A DNA stretch of 20,561 bases from Spirochaetota bacterium (GTDB lineage: Bacteria > Spirochaetota > Spirochaetia > DSM-27196 > PWMO01), in NCBI GenBank assembly GCA_009908925.1, contig JAAAOH010000142.1:1-20561 (forward strand). Direction: 5' to 3'. A program made the position numbers and the translations under genes. This document shows, piece after piece, positions 13,319 through 20,561 of this stretch (the first letter of the stretch is position 1; each line of letters opens with the position of its first letter). The notes beneath the pieces are model-generated. The model was not told the origin of the DNA. It worked only from the letters and a program-made list of their open reading frames with translations, and ran no database searches.

Positions 13319-14710
13319 ATGGCAGAAACGAACATTGACCAGCTTCATCCGACACCCCCGCAGCCGAAGCTCGGGATTCTCTTCCTGGGTCGAAAACGCG
13401 CGGGGTTCGACCCCGAGTGGGGCGCCGAGATCCGCAGGCGCATTCGGGGTTTCGTTGATGATGCGGGCCTCGAGTCGGTCATCCCCTACGACAACATCGC
13501 GGATGACCCCACGCTGCGTGATGCCATCGCTCAGTGCCGCGCGGCGGACGTGGATGCGCTGGTCATCACCCAGCCGACGATCTCCGACGGACGGCTTGCT
13601 CCCGTTGCGGCGCAGGTGTGGGATGCGCCGCTCGTGCTCTGGGCGACCCCGGAGAAGCCCACCGGGGAGATGATAAGCGCAAACAGCCTGGTCGGAACGC
13701 ACGTCTTCGGGGCGACCATGCGTCAGCTGCATCGTCCCTTCGAAATCGTCTACGGTCATCCCGATGACGAGGAGACCCGTGCCTCACTTCTGCGCGCGGC
13801 GCGCATCACCTCCACTGCCGAGCGGGTGCAGCGGGGAAAGGTCGGGCTCATCGGATATCACGTGCCCGGCTTCATCGACCTGCACGCCGATCCCCTCCAG
13901 CTCTCGGAAAGTTTCGGGATACAGCTCTACCACCAGAGCGTGCAGGAGTTCCTCGGCTCCCTCGACGATATCTCCGACGAGGATGTGGATGCCGAGACCA
14001 CGCGTCTTGCCGGTTTCGGGCTGCCATACCGCGGCGACATAGACGAGAGCGTCCTGCCGATGCAGGCGCGATACTACCTCGGGTTCTCCCGACTGCTCGA
14101 GCGCGAGGGGCTCGACGGGCTCGCGTTCCGCTGCTGGCCCGACCTGCCGACCATCACCGGCCACTGGCCCTACCTTGCGCTTGCCACCCTGGTGAGCGAA
14201 GGGAAGGCTCTGGCCATGGAGGGCGATGTCGACGGCGCCATATGCTCGATCATCGCCGAGGGCATGGGCCTCGGCCCCGTCTACCTCAGCGACTGGCTCG
14301 AACATGACGAGAGCTCCATCGCCATCTGGCACACGGGCGCCGCGCCCTTCCAGCTGAGCGAGCCCCTCGGCACCGAACAGGGTCCGCATCTGACGGTGCA
14401 GTTCAATAACAAGAAGCCGACAGTCGTCGATTCGACGATCCGACCGGATCTGCCGGTGACCCTCTTCCGTCTCTGGCGCGCTGACGGGGAGTACCACATG
14501 ACCGCCGTCGAAGGGGAGACCATCGAGCCAGACCGCCACCTGCTTGCCACCAACGGCCGGGCCCGTGTCCGGGGCGTGAATGTGCGCGAATGGTTCGACG
14601 ACATGGTTCATGAGGGCATGCCACATCACCTGTGCATCGTGCGGGGGCATCATCAGGATGCGCTCTTGCGCGTAGCCCGGACGCTGGGGCTGCGCCGACA
14701 CATGCCGTAA
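13319..14710 (+). CDS. Sugar isomerase of the L-fucose/L-arabinose isomerase family
   Basis: A 463-residue cytosolic protein resembling the FucI/AraA family (L-fucose isomerase and related proteins), metal-dependent enzymes that convert an aldose to a ketose. Seen: an N-terminal alpha/beta domain with ADVDALVITQPTISDG and an APLVLWATPE strand, then GKVGLIGYHVPGF, a central segment ending FRCWPDLPTITGHWPYLALA, and the C-terminal DLPVTLFRLWR and NVREWFDDMVHEGMPHHLCIVRGHH, typical of the family's closing domain. The substrate cannot be read from the sequence; several members of this group act on sugars other than fucose or arabinose. It has its own promoter and a GAGGA ribosome binding site, and no kinase, aldolase or sugar transporter lies beside it in the window, so it appears to be a solitary gene. 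Confidence 0.86.
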   Translation: MAETNIDQLHPTPPQPKLGILFLGRKRAGFDPEWGAEIRRRIRGFVDDAGLESVIPYDNIADDPTLRDAIAQCRAADVDALVITQPTISDGRLAPVAAQVWDAPLVLWATPEKPTGEMISANSLVGTHVFGATMRQLHRPFEIVYGHPDDEETRASLLRAARITSTAERVQRGKVGLIGYHVPGFIDLHADPLQLSESFGIQLYHQSVQEFLGSLDDISDEDVDAETTRLAGFGLPYRGDIDESVLPMQARYYLGFSRLLEREGLDGLAFRCWPDLPTITGHWPYLALATLVSEGKALAMEGDVDGAICSIIAEGMGLGPVYLSDWLEHDESSIAIWHTGAAPFQLSEPLGTEQGPHLTVQFNNKKPTVVDSTIRPDLPVTLFRLWRADGEYHMTAVEGETIEPDRHLLATNGRARVRGVNVREWFDDMVHEGMPHHLCIVRGHHQDALLRVARTLGLRRHMP

Positions 14711-14779
14711 GCGGATATCGCTTCCGAGGCAGGGATGCCGAGGAGGTCTCCACGGTCACGGCGCCCCGCTGCGCGTCCC

Positions 14780-15508
14780 TCAGTAATCCCACCCCTCATG
14801 CGCGAGCGGCGAGGAGTTCAGCTCGTCCCGTCGCTGCCGCCAGCTCGGAAGATGCAGATCCATCAACTCCTTGAATCGCGCAGTGTGGTTCCGCTCGAGC
14901 AGGTGGACGAGCTCGTGAACAAGAACATACTCCAGGCACGCCGGGGACTTCTTCATGAGCTCGACGTTGAGCCAGATTCTTCGATCCTGGATGTTGCAGC
15001 TCCCCCAGCGGGTTCGCATCCGCTTGGTCCTGACCTCCGCGGCCTGGACACCGACTCGCGGCTCCCACAGATCGAGCAGCGCCGGAATTCGATCCTTGAG
15101 CTGCGATCGGTACCATTCGTAGAGGACGTCCTCTCGCTTCTCCCGACCGGCACCGGGACGAACGCGGAGCACCAGAATCCCGCCCGAAGCGGGGACGACC
15201 TGTGGGGGCGCGTCGAGCTCTTCCACGCGCAGGCGGTAGCGGCGCCCCTCGAAGTAGTGGCTCTCGCCGCTGACCATCTCGCGTTCGGACTGTCGTGCCT
15301 GTTCGGCGAAGCGTCGCTGCTGCTTCCTGATCCAGCGGATCCGCGTTACCACCGCCAGACGGACAGCTTCGTCTGAGAGATGCCGGGGAGCAGCAACGCG
15401 AACCCGGCCATTCGGAGGATACACACCAACGTGGAGGTTCTTGATCCTCTTCCTGACGATCTCAATGCTCATGCCGTTGATCGTCATGGTGGTGCTCTCA
15501 GTACTCAT
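14780..15508 (-). CDS. YgjP/DUF45-family zinc metallopeptidase at the end of the Type I R-M operon
   Basis: A 242-residue protein of the YgjP-like (DUF45, SprT-related) metallopeptidase family. Seen: TRWGSCN (166-172), a signature of the family, and HELVHLLERNH (198-208), giving His198, Glu199 and His202 as catalytic site and His208 as the probable third zinc ligand. An N-terminal beta-rich region of about 80 residues precedes a helical stretch. The frame extends upstream to 15577 inside hsdR, but the ATG at 15508 is preferred: it overlaps the hsdR end by 11 nt (ATGAGTACTGA), which implies coupled translation. Metallopeptidases of this group are often found next to Type I restriction genes, though their role there is not settled; control of HsdR levels is one idea. 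The 69-nt gap after it holds no gene. Confidence 0.87.
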   Translation of the reverse strand: MSTESTTMTINGMSIEIVRKRIKNLHVGVYPPNGRVRVAAPRHLSDEAVRLAVVTRIRWIRKQQRRFAEQARQSEREMVSGESHYFEGRRYRLRVEELDAPPQVVPASGGILVLRVRPGAGREKREDVLYEWYRSQLKDRIPALLDLWEPRVGVQAAEVRTKRMRTRWGSCNIQDRRIWLNVELMKKSPACLEYVLVHELVHLLERNHTARFKELMDLHLPSWRQRRDELNSSPLAHEGWDY

Positions 15509-18500
15509 TCTGATGCTTCGCGACCTCGAGGAGTTCCTCCGCGAGCTCCATGTCGCCCACGACATCGGCGATCGCAAGGAGGATCTCTCGCTCTTTCATC
15601 CTGTTTCCCCGGAAATGCGCCTTCTTGGTCTCGCGTATTGCCCGATCCACACGCTCGGCGAGTTCCGCTCGATTCCATGCACCTGCTTCGGCGGCATCCT
15701 GCCCCGGATCGTCCGGGATATTGTCGTAGAGAGCCCGCTGGGCCGAGTTCCGGAGGCCGGGGGGATACGCATCCGAGTCCGACGCGCTGAGTTTCTTCGT
15801 GAGCGCGACGATCTTCTTCAGGTACTCCTTGTAGCTCAGCGCCTCGCGACGCCGCTCTGAGATGATCGCGTCGAGCAGCTCCGACATCTTCTCGTAGTAG
15901 CGCGGGTTCACCGCCATCTCATCGATGATGAGCTTTCGGACGTTGTTGTCGATTGTCTCGGCAACGGCTTCCTCGTTCTGCCGAACGCGCTCCGGGAGCG
16001 CCTCGATCGCGCCTTCACCTCGCTGCACAATGAGCTCGACGAGGGTCATGTCATCGAAGGCGGAGATGGTCTCACTATCCTCGGCGCGGACGTAGGTATC
16101 CAATAGATGTCGCATGGCAGGCTCAAAGACCTTCATGTCCACGTAGTCCCCACTGCGAAGCTTCACCTCGCTCCTGAGTTGCTCGTACCAGCGCACCTCC
16201 CGGAGGATCTCCTGCGACTCTGCAGTGGAGTATCCGGCGGCCTGCATCTCGTTTGCGATCTCCGCGTAGGCCCGTACGAGTGAGGCGACGAGCTTGTAGA
16301 GGGCGAGGCGCCGCGGCTCGTGCTCTTTCAGCGCCTGGGCATCTCCGCTTTGCAGGGCGCAAAAGTAGTGGAGGTAATCTTCTTGCCCATGCGGAGGGGG
16401 TACCGGCTCGCACAGAGCTCGAAGCGACTCGCGCACTTCCTCGAGGCGCTCACGTCCTTGAGAGAGTCGGTCCTTCAAGAGGCCGGCAACATCCTCGCGT
16501 TCGAAGTCCGAGAAGGCCTCTCCGGTGTAGTCCTGGATGGATTTCTCGAGGGCCTTGAAGAGGTCCTTGTAATCGACGACGTAGCCGTACTCCTTGTCCT
16601 CGCCGTCAAGGCGGTTCACGCGACAGATCGCCTGGAACAGTCCGTGGTCGCGCATTTGCTTGTCGATGTAGAGGTAGGTCGCCGGGGGGGCGTCGAAGCC
16701 GGTGAGAAGCTTATCCACGACGATCAGGAGCTTCATCTGCCCCGGGGTCTTCACGAAGCGGCGCTTCACCTCCTTCTCGAACTGCTCGACCTTGTTCATG
16801 GCCGTGTCTTCGGGCTCATCGAAGAACTTTGCGAGCATGCGCCGATAGATCTCGTACTGGCGCAGGCGCTCGGTCTCGCCTTCGCCGGATGACTCGCCCT
16901 TAATCTCCGCGGCGGCGGGGCGGTAGGAGGTGACGATGGCGCACTTGCCGGCCAGATGGGTGCGTTCGAACATCTCGTAGAAGCGGCATGCGGCGTAGAT
17001 GCTTCCGGCTACGAGCAGGGCGTTTCCGCGCCCGCTCTGCAAGCGGTCCCGGGTCTCCATGTCCAGCAGGATGTCGGAGACTATCTTGTGAAGCCGATCC
17101 TGCGAACTCGTCACTTCCTGGATGGTGCCCCAGCGCTGCTTGATCTGTGCCTTTGCGATGTCCGAGAGACCGCGCGTCTTGGCCTCGAACCACTGGTCGA
17201 CCTTCGCCGGGGAGGTGATGCTCTGGTCTATGTCGCGGGCCTCGTAGCGCAGGTCGAGCACCACGCCGTCTCGGACCGCCTCGTCGTAGCGGTAGGTGTG
17301 AATGTAGGGCCCGAAGGTCTCAATGCTCGTCTGCTTGTCCTTCTTGAGAAGCGGCGTCCCTGTGAAGCCGATGAACATGGCGTTCGGGAGGATGCTCTTC
17401 ATGGCGTTGTGGAGCTTGCCGGACTGCGTGCGGTGGCACTCGTCAATGAAAACAAAGATCTCACCCTTCGGCGCAAAGCCCGTGCGCGAGCTCGAGGCGA
17501 TCTGGTCCAGAAAGGACTGCAGGGCCGCATCGGATACGCCCTCACCTACGCCGAACTTGTGGATGAGCGCGCACATTAGCCATTCCACGCCGTCGTCGAG
17601 CACCTTCATGAGGTCGGTGCCGCTGCGCGTTCTGTAGATGTTCTCCTGCACGCCCAGGAACACCTGCTCGATCTGGTCGTCGAGCTCAGTGCGGTCGGTG
17701 AGAATGAGTACGCGCGAGTTCTGCACGTGCTCACGGATCCACTTCGCGAGCCAGACCATGGTCAGGCTCTTCCCACTCCCCTGGGTGTGCCAGATGATGC
17801 CGCCCTCACGGCGCCTCACCCGCTCCTGCGACGCCCGCACGCCGAAGTACTGGTTGTGCCGACAGGTCTTCTTGATCCCGGCGTCAAAGAGCATGAAGTC
17901 ATGCACGATCTCCAGGAGCCGATCCGGACGACAGAGGTGCGCAATGTCACGGAGCAGGACATTCTCATCTGTGTCCGCCTCGTCCTCTTCGCGCCAGCTC
18001 AGGAAGTACTTTTCCCGTGTCTCGATCACGCCGTAGCGCAAACCCTCGGTCTCGTTTCCGGCCATGACGAGCTGGACGGTGGAAAAAAACTGAGGTATGA
18101 ACTCGGGTCGCTGATTGTCCAGATTCTGGCGAATGCCCTCGGTCACTGAGACAGAAGACCGCTTGAGCTCGAGCACCGCGAGGGCGATGCCGTTGACGTA
18201 CAGGACAATGTCCGGCCGCTTGGTATAGTGGCCGCCAACGGTTACTTCCTCGGCGACGGTGAACTCGTTCTCTCGCGGGTGTTCCCAGTCGATAAGTCTC
18301 ACCGTCTCGGTGTGATCGCCGGCGCCGGGACGGACCCCGATTCCGTAGCGAAGCTGCCGGTAGACGTCCTCGTTTGCCTCGTACAGCGACCGGGCACTCC
18401 CCACCGCCCGAGCGCGGTCGAGCACATGGAGCGCTCGCTGGATGAGGTGATCCTTATAACCGCGCCTTCGGAGCCAGGCGCTCAAGCGATCATGATCCAC

Positions 18501-18617
18501 GTTCTGGTTATCCGGTCGGTCGCTCCGATTCCCGATCGGCGTGTAGCCAAGATCGTTATGCAGGCAGGCTAGTACGCGATCCTGAGTCGCCCGCTCTCGT
18601 TCGCCGACGGTACTCAT
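15498..18617 (-). CDS. hsdR: Type I restriction enzyme, R (motor and nuclease) subunit
   Basis: A 1039-residue subunit that translocates DNA and cuts it when joined to HsdM and HsdS. Seen: the PD-(D/E)xK nuclease site as Asp136 in RPDIVLY and Glu150-Leu-Lys152 in VLELKRS; Walker A in HTQGSGKS (277-284); ILTDRTELDDQ (306-316); the DEAD-like box IDECH (391-395); and motif III GFTGTP (417-422). A second RecA-like domain follows, with LIVVDKLLTGFDAP and FQAICRVNRLDG, and then a long helical C-terminus that binds the methylase core. The length is normal for the family and the frame is unbroken. GAGGAG precedes the ATG, which overlaps the upstream stop by 4 nt (ATGA). hsdM is not in the window and presumably lies beyond its right edge. 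Confidence 0.97.
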   Translation of the reverse strand: MSTVGERERATQDRVLACLHNDLGYTPIGNRSDRPDNQNVDHDRLSAWLRRRGYKDHLIQRALHVLDRARAVGSARSLYEANEDVYRQLRYGIGVRPGAGDHTETVRLIDWEHPRENEFTVAEEVTVGGHYTKRPDIVLYVNGIALAVLELKRSSVSVTEGIRQNLDNQRPEFIPQFFSTVQLVMAGNETEGLRYGVIETREKYFLSWREEDEADTDENVLLRDIAHLCRPDRLLEIVHDFMLFDAGIKKTCRHNQYFGVRASQERVRRREGGIIWHTQGSGKSLTMVWLAKWIREHVQNSRVLILTDRTELDDQIEQVFLGVQENIYRTRSGTDLMKVLDDGVEWLMCALIHKFGVGEGVSDAALQSFLDQIASSSRTGFAPKGEIFVFIDECHRTQSGKLHNAMKSILPNAMFIGFTGTPLLKKDKQTSIETFGPYIHTYRYDEAVRDGVVLDLRYEARDIDQSITSPAKVDQWFEAKTRGLSDIAKAQIKQRWGTIQEVTSSQDRLHKIVSDILLDMETRDRLQSGRGNALLVAGSIYAACRFYEMFERTHLAGKCAIVTSYRPAAAEIKGESSGEGETERLRQYEIYRRMLAKFFDEPEDTAMNKVEQFEKEVKRRFVKTPGQMKLLIVVDKLLTGFDAPPATYLYIDKQMRDHGLFQAICRVNRLDGEDKEYGYVVDYKDLFKALEKSIQDYTGEAFSDFEREDVAGLLKDRLSQGRERLEEVRESLRALCEPVPPPHGQEDYLHYFCALQSGDAQALKEHEPRRLALYKLVASLVRAYAEIANEMQAAGYSTAESQEILREVRWYEQLRSEVKLRSGDYVDMKVFEPAMRHLLDTYVRAEDSETISAFDDMTLVELIVQRGEGAIEALPERVRQNEEAVAETIDNNVRKLIIDEMAVNPRYYEKMSELLDAIISERRREALSYKEYLKKIVALTKKLSASDSDAYPPGLRNSAQRALYDNIPDDPGQDAAEAGAWNRAELAERVDRAIRETKKAHFRGNRMKEREILLAIADVVGDMELAEELLEVAKHQNEY

Positions 18618-19966
18618 GGCTCTCCTCGGTCGAGCCGCGCGAGGGTGGAACGCCCGAGCGGCGTACTGCGGTAGGTCTGCTTACTGCTTGTGGGTTTGTC
18701 GGGCCGCGTCATCTCGATCAGGCGTTCCTCGAGAAGGGGATCGAGCACCTGGTGCCTGAACTTGGTGCGGTCCGCGCGGTCAACTGCGGCCATAAGATCG
18801 ACTAACTTGCTCTCTTCCAATGCTTTACGCAGCACGGTGACTTGGTGCCGACTTAGTGCCAACCTGGTGCCCGTGTGGAAGGTGACCTGCACGCCGGAGG
18901 CGTCTGCCTCCAGGTGCGGCTCCGGCACGCCGTACTCGCGGCACGCCCGGAGCATCTTTTCTATGCCGCGCCCCCAGGCTTCAATGTAGCCGGCACGGAA
19001 GAAGGCGTCGGCGAGCAGAGGGTTTGCCGGGTGCGAGGGGTGCTGGGAGAGCAGCCGGTCCACGGTCCAGTCGTCCGGGAGGCGCCCGGGGTTCCAGAAG
19101 ATCACCTGATCGTCGTAGACGCTCAGCTGCACGGGGGCTCCGCTCGCGTAGTCTTTGTGGACGAGGGCGTTCAGAAGCGCCTCCCGCAGTGCCTCGAGGG
19201 GCAGAGGGTAGCGCTCTACGCGTTGAAGCCCATCGTAGCTTACGTCGGCCCGCAGATACTTGGTGGAGACCAGGTCGACGGTCTGCTCGATCTGTTCAAA
19301 GAGATGGCCGTGGACTTCATCGTGGTACCGCAAGTCGTCGGCGGTCAGGAAGTAGCCGATCTTGACGAAGGCGCCCGGGACAAAGCGCTCGGGATCGGGA
19401 TGGAAGAGGAGCGCCGCGGCGCGCTTGAGCCGGTCGGCTTCGCGGAGCCTGAGTCCGTCGAGGATCTCGGCCGGATCATCGTCCTCTTCCTCTACCTGAG
19501 CCCGCCCGCTTGCAGCGGCGCGCTCCCGAAAGATACGAAAGGCACCGGGGTCGCAGGCGTCCACGGTGAGCCCGGGCTGCGGCACGTCGTCCCAGTGCCG
19601 TCCCTGCTTTCGAAGGATAAACTGGTCCAGGGCGGCTCCCGTAAGCTGTTGATTGGTGCTCCCGCTTCTGAAGTAGTAGGCGCCGCGGTAATTCACCGGG
19701 TAAGGATACGGTTCTACGGTAATCCGGATGAAGGACAGTCCGCCTTCAGGAACGAGATCTACATCTACCACGATGCCGAGACCGCTCAGGACCTTGTTCG
19801 GTATCTCTTCCAGAAGTCGCGGGGCATCTTCCAGCCCGACCACGGTTCCTCGGTCGTCCTTCCCGATCTCCAGAACGCCGCCGTTGGCGTTGGCAAAGCC
19901 GCAGACCCATTTGAGGTACTCATTGCGCCAGCTCTGCTTGTACTCGACGTTCTGGTTCTCTCTCAC
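18614..19966 (-). CDS. AlbA_2/Schlafen-type putative DNA-binding protein with GHKL-like ATPase region
   Basis: A 450-residue protein between hsdS and hsdR. Seen: an AlbA_2 (Schlafen-like) N-terminal domain with NVEYKQSW (6-13), GFANANGGVLEIGKDD (23-38) and YYFRSGSTNQQLT (97-109); a central region with a GHKL-like ATPase pattern (HATPase_c_4), EALREALLNALVHKDY (258-273), IFWNPGRLP (289-297) and GRGIEKM (332-338); and a probable winged-helix C-terminus (about 375-445). Proteins of this build are usually annotated as putative transcriptional regulators or ATP-dependent helicase-like proteins, and relatives occur inside Type I restriction loci; I recall RloF of Campylobacter as an example. The gene starts at GTG, overlaps the hsdS stop by 4 nt (GTGA) and ends in a 4-nt overlap with hsdR, so all three are translated together. 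Its role, whether regulation or defence, is unknown. Confidence 0.88.
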   Translation of the reverse strand: MRENQNVEYKQSWRNEYLKWVCGFANANGGVLEIGKDDRGTVVGLEDAPRLLEEIPNKVLSGLGIVVDVDLVPEGGLSFIRITVEPYPYPVNYRGAYYFRSGSTNQQLTGAALDQFILRKQGRHWDDVPQPGLTVDACDPGAFRIFRERAAASGRAQVEEEDDDPAEILDGLRLREADRLKRAAALLFHPDPERFVPGAFVKIGYFLTADDLRYHDEVHGHLFEQIEQTVDLVSTKYLRADVSYDGLQRVERYPLPLEALREALLNALVHKDYASGAPVQLSVYDDQVIFWNPGRLPDDWTVDRLLSQHPSHPANPLLADAFFRAGYIEAWGRGIEKMLRACREYGVPEPHLEADASGVQVTFHTGTRLALSRHQVTVLRKALEESKLVDLMAAVDRADRTKFRHQVLDPLLEERLIEMTRPDKPTSSKQTYRSTPLGRSTLARLDRGEP

Positions 19967-20561
19967 CCGGCCGCAACCTCCCTGTCAGCCGTTTCCACGA
20001 GCCGGATCCTCCCGGTCAGAAGCTCCTGCATCATCCCCTGCTTGAGCAGCCGCGTCTTCTCGCGCCGCCGCTCGAGCGCGGCGATCTCCGCGTCCATGTC
20101 CGAGAGGACCGTGGCAATGGCGCGTTGTTCGGGGAGGGGTGGGAGGTCGAACGCCAGACGCGCAAGATTCCGAGCACCGATATGGACGACGGCATCGCCT
20201 TGGGCCATTCGTGCCTTCTGAACCTGAATCGGCTGATGGTTGAGTAGATAGCCCAGATAGCACGAATCAGCATCCCTCGGAGTGAGGATGACGGTGTCGC
20301 CGCCTGCGTACGCCGTTTCATTGCCAAGATACGCCACACACGCACCAATCTCCTCCGCAGTCTCGCCGGAGGCCGCAAAGAGCAAGTCTCCCTTGGATAT
20401 AGGCCGGGAGAGGCGAGCAGCTTCGGCAGTCACGTGCGAAACAGTGTCTACAGTCCAGTTGCGGTAGAGTGTGTACAACTCACCATATCGAATGCAGGGC
20501 AGCCCCTCGGCCACGACGTCCCTTCGAGCGATGCCTTGTCCTTTGGAAAACTCGCCAATAC
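19963..20561 (-). CDS. hsdS: Type I restriction specificity subunit, 3' part only
   Basis: The last 199 codons, including the stop, of an HsdS subunit that runs off the right edge of the window. HsdS reads the DNA target through two recognition domains. Seen: a complete C-terminal recognition domain with GEFSKGQGIARRD before GLPCIRYGELYTLY, the usual entry motif; GDLLFAASGETAEEIG; GGDTVILTP; and then LPPLPEQRAIATVLSDMDAEI leading into the helical spacer LERRREKTRLLKQGMMQELLTGRIRL. A GTG at 20514 is in frame but lies within the recognition motif and is not the start. The N-terminal recognition domain lies outside the window, so the target sequence cannot be guessed. The stop overlaps the next gene by 4 nt. 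Confidence 0.93.
   Translation of the reverse strand, partial: IGEFSKGQGIARRDVVAEGLPCIRYGELYTLYRNWTVDTVSHVTAEAARLSRPISKGDLLFAASGETAEEIGACVAYLGNETAYAGGDTVILTPRDADSCYLGYLLNHQPIQVQKARMAQGDAVVHIGARNLARLAFDLPPLPEQRAIATVLSDMDAEIAALERRREKTRLLKQGMMQELLTGRIRLVETADREVAAG

Noticed and set aside
14711..14779. Attachment site or repeat marking the edge of the restriction island
   Set aside because: Only a short CCGAGG direct repeat is seen; no tRNA gene, integrase or convincing flanking repeat is present.
20512..20514. GTG as the start of a short, complete HsdS-like gene
   Set aside because: The frame continues upstream through the recognition-domain motif to the window edge, so the gene is cut by the window, not short.

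Overview
This is a bacterial chromosomal window with high GC (about 60% by eye) and dense gene packing. Every complete gene has a normal start/stop pair except one, whose 5' end looks broken. Several genes point to a spirochaete (Spirochaetota), probably a free-living Spirochaeta-like lineage: the style of the leucyl-tRNA synthetase, a charged coiled-coil protein whose closest counterparts as I remember them are in treponemes, a DUF4416 protein, and several short lipoproteins. This placement comes from family resemblance, not a database search. No tRNA, rRNA, CRISPR array, transposase or insertion sequence is visible.

Layout. (1) 33-2716: an atypical PLP aminotransferase with a His-rich N-terminus faces away from a tightly packed operon of an exported thioredoxin-fold protein, an unrecognised 90-residue protein and a TylF-type O-methyltransferase. 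(2) 2779-5419: a lipoprotein lytic transglycosylase, then an unusual fusion of DAHP synthase (entry to the shikimate pathway) with prephenate dehydratase plus its ACT domain (last committed branch to phenylalanine). (3) 5442-8332: a coiled-coil protein is divergent from a DUF4416 protein and a lipoprotein. The DUF4416 gene has a good ribosome binding site and ATG just out of frame with the body of the gene, as if one G were missing. (4) 8426-12246, minus strand: a CorC/HlyC-type membrane CBS protein followed by leuS. (5) 12391-14710: a tiny lipoprotein and trxA converge on a shared hairpin terminator; trxA is divergent from a sugar isomerase of the fucose/arabinose isomerase family, and the intergenic region between them is rich in palindromes. 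(6) 14780-20561, minus strand: a Type I restriction-modification island, cut by the window edge. Its order of transcription is hsdS (3' part only), an AlbA_2/Schlafen-type putative ATPase, hsdR, and a YgjP/DUF45 metallopeptidase. Consecutive genes overlap by 4, 4 and 11 nt, so they are almost certainly one transcript.

The most interesting points are the restriction island with its two accessory genes, the DAHP synthase-prephenate dehydratase fusion, the aminotransferase that has lost several conserved PLP and substrate residues, the apparent one-base lesion at the DUF4416 start, and a recurring pattern in which a sigma70-like -10 box lies only 6-12 nt before a start codon with no Shine-Dalgarno, suggesting leaderless mRNAs.
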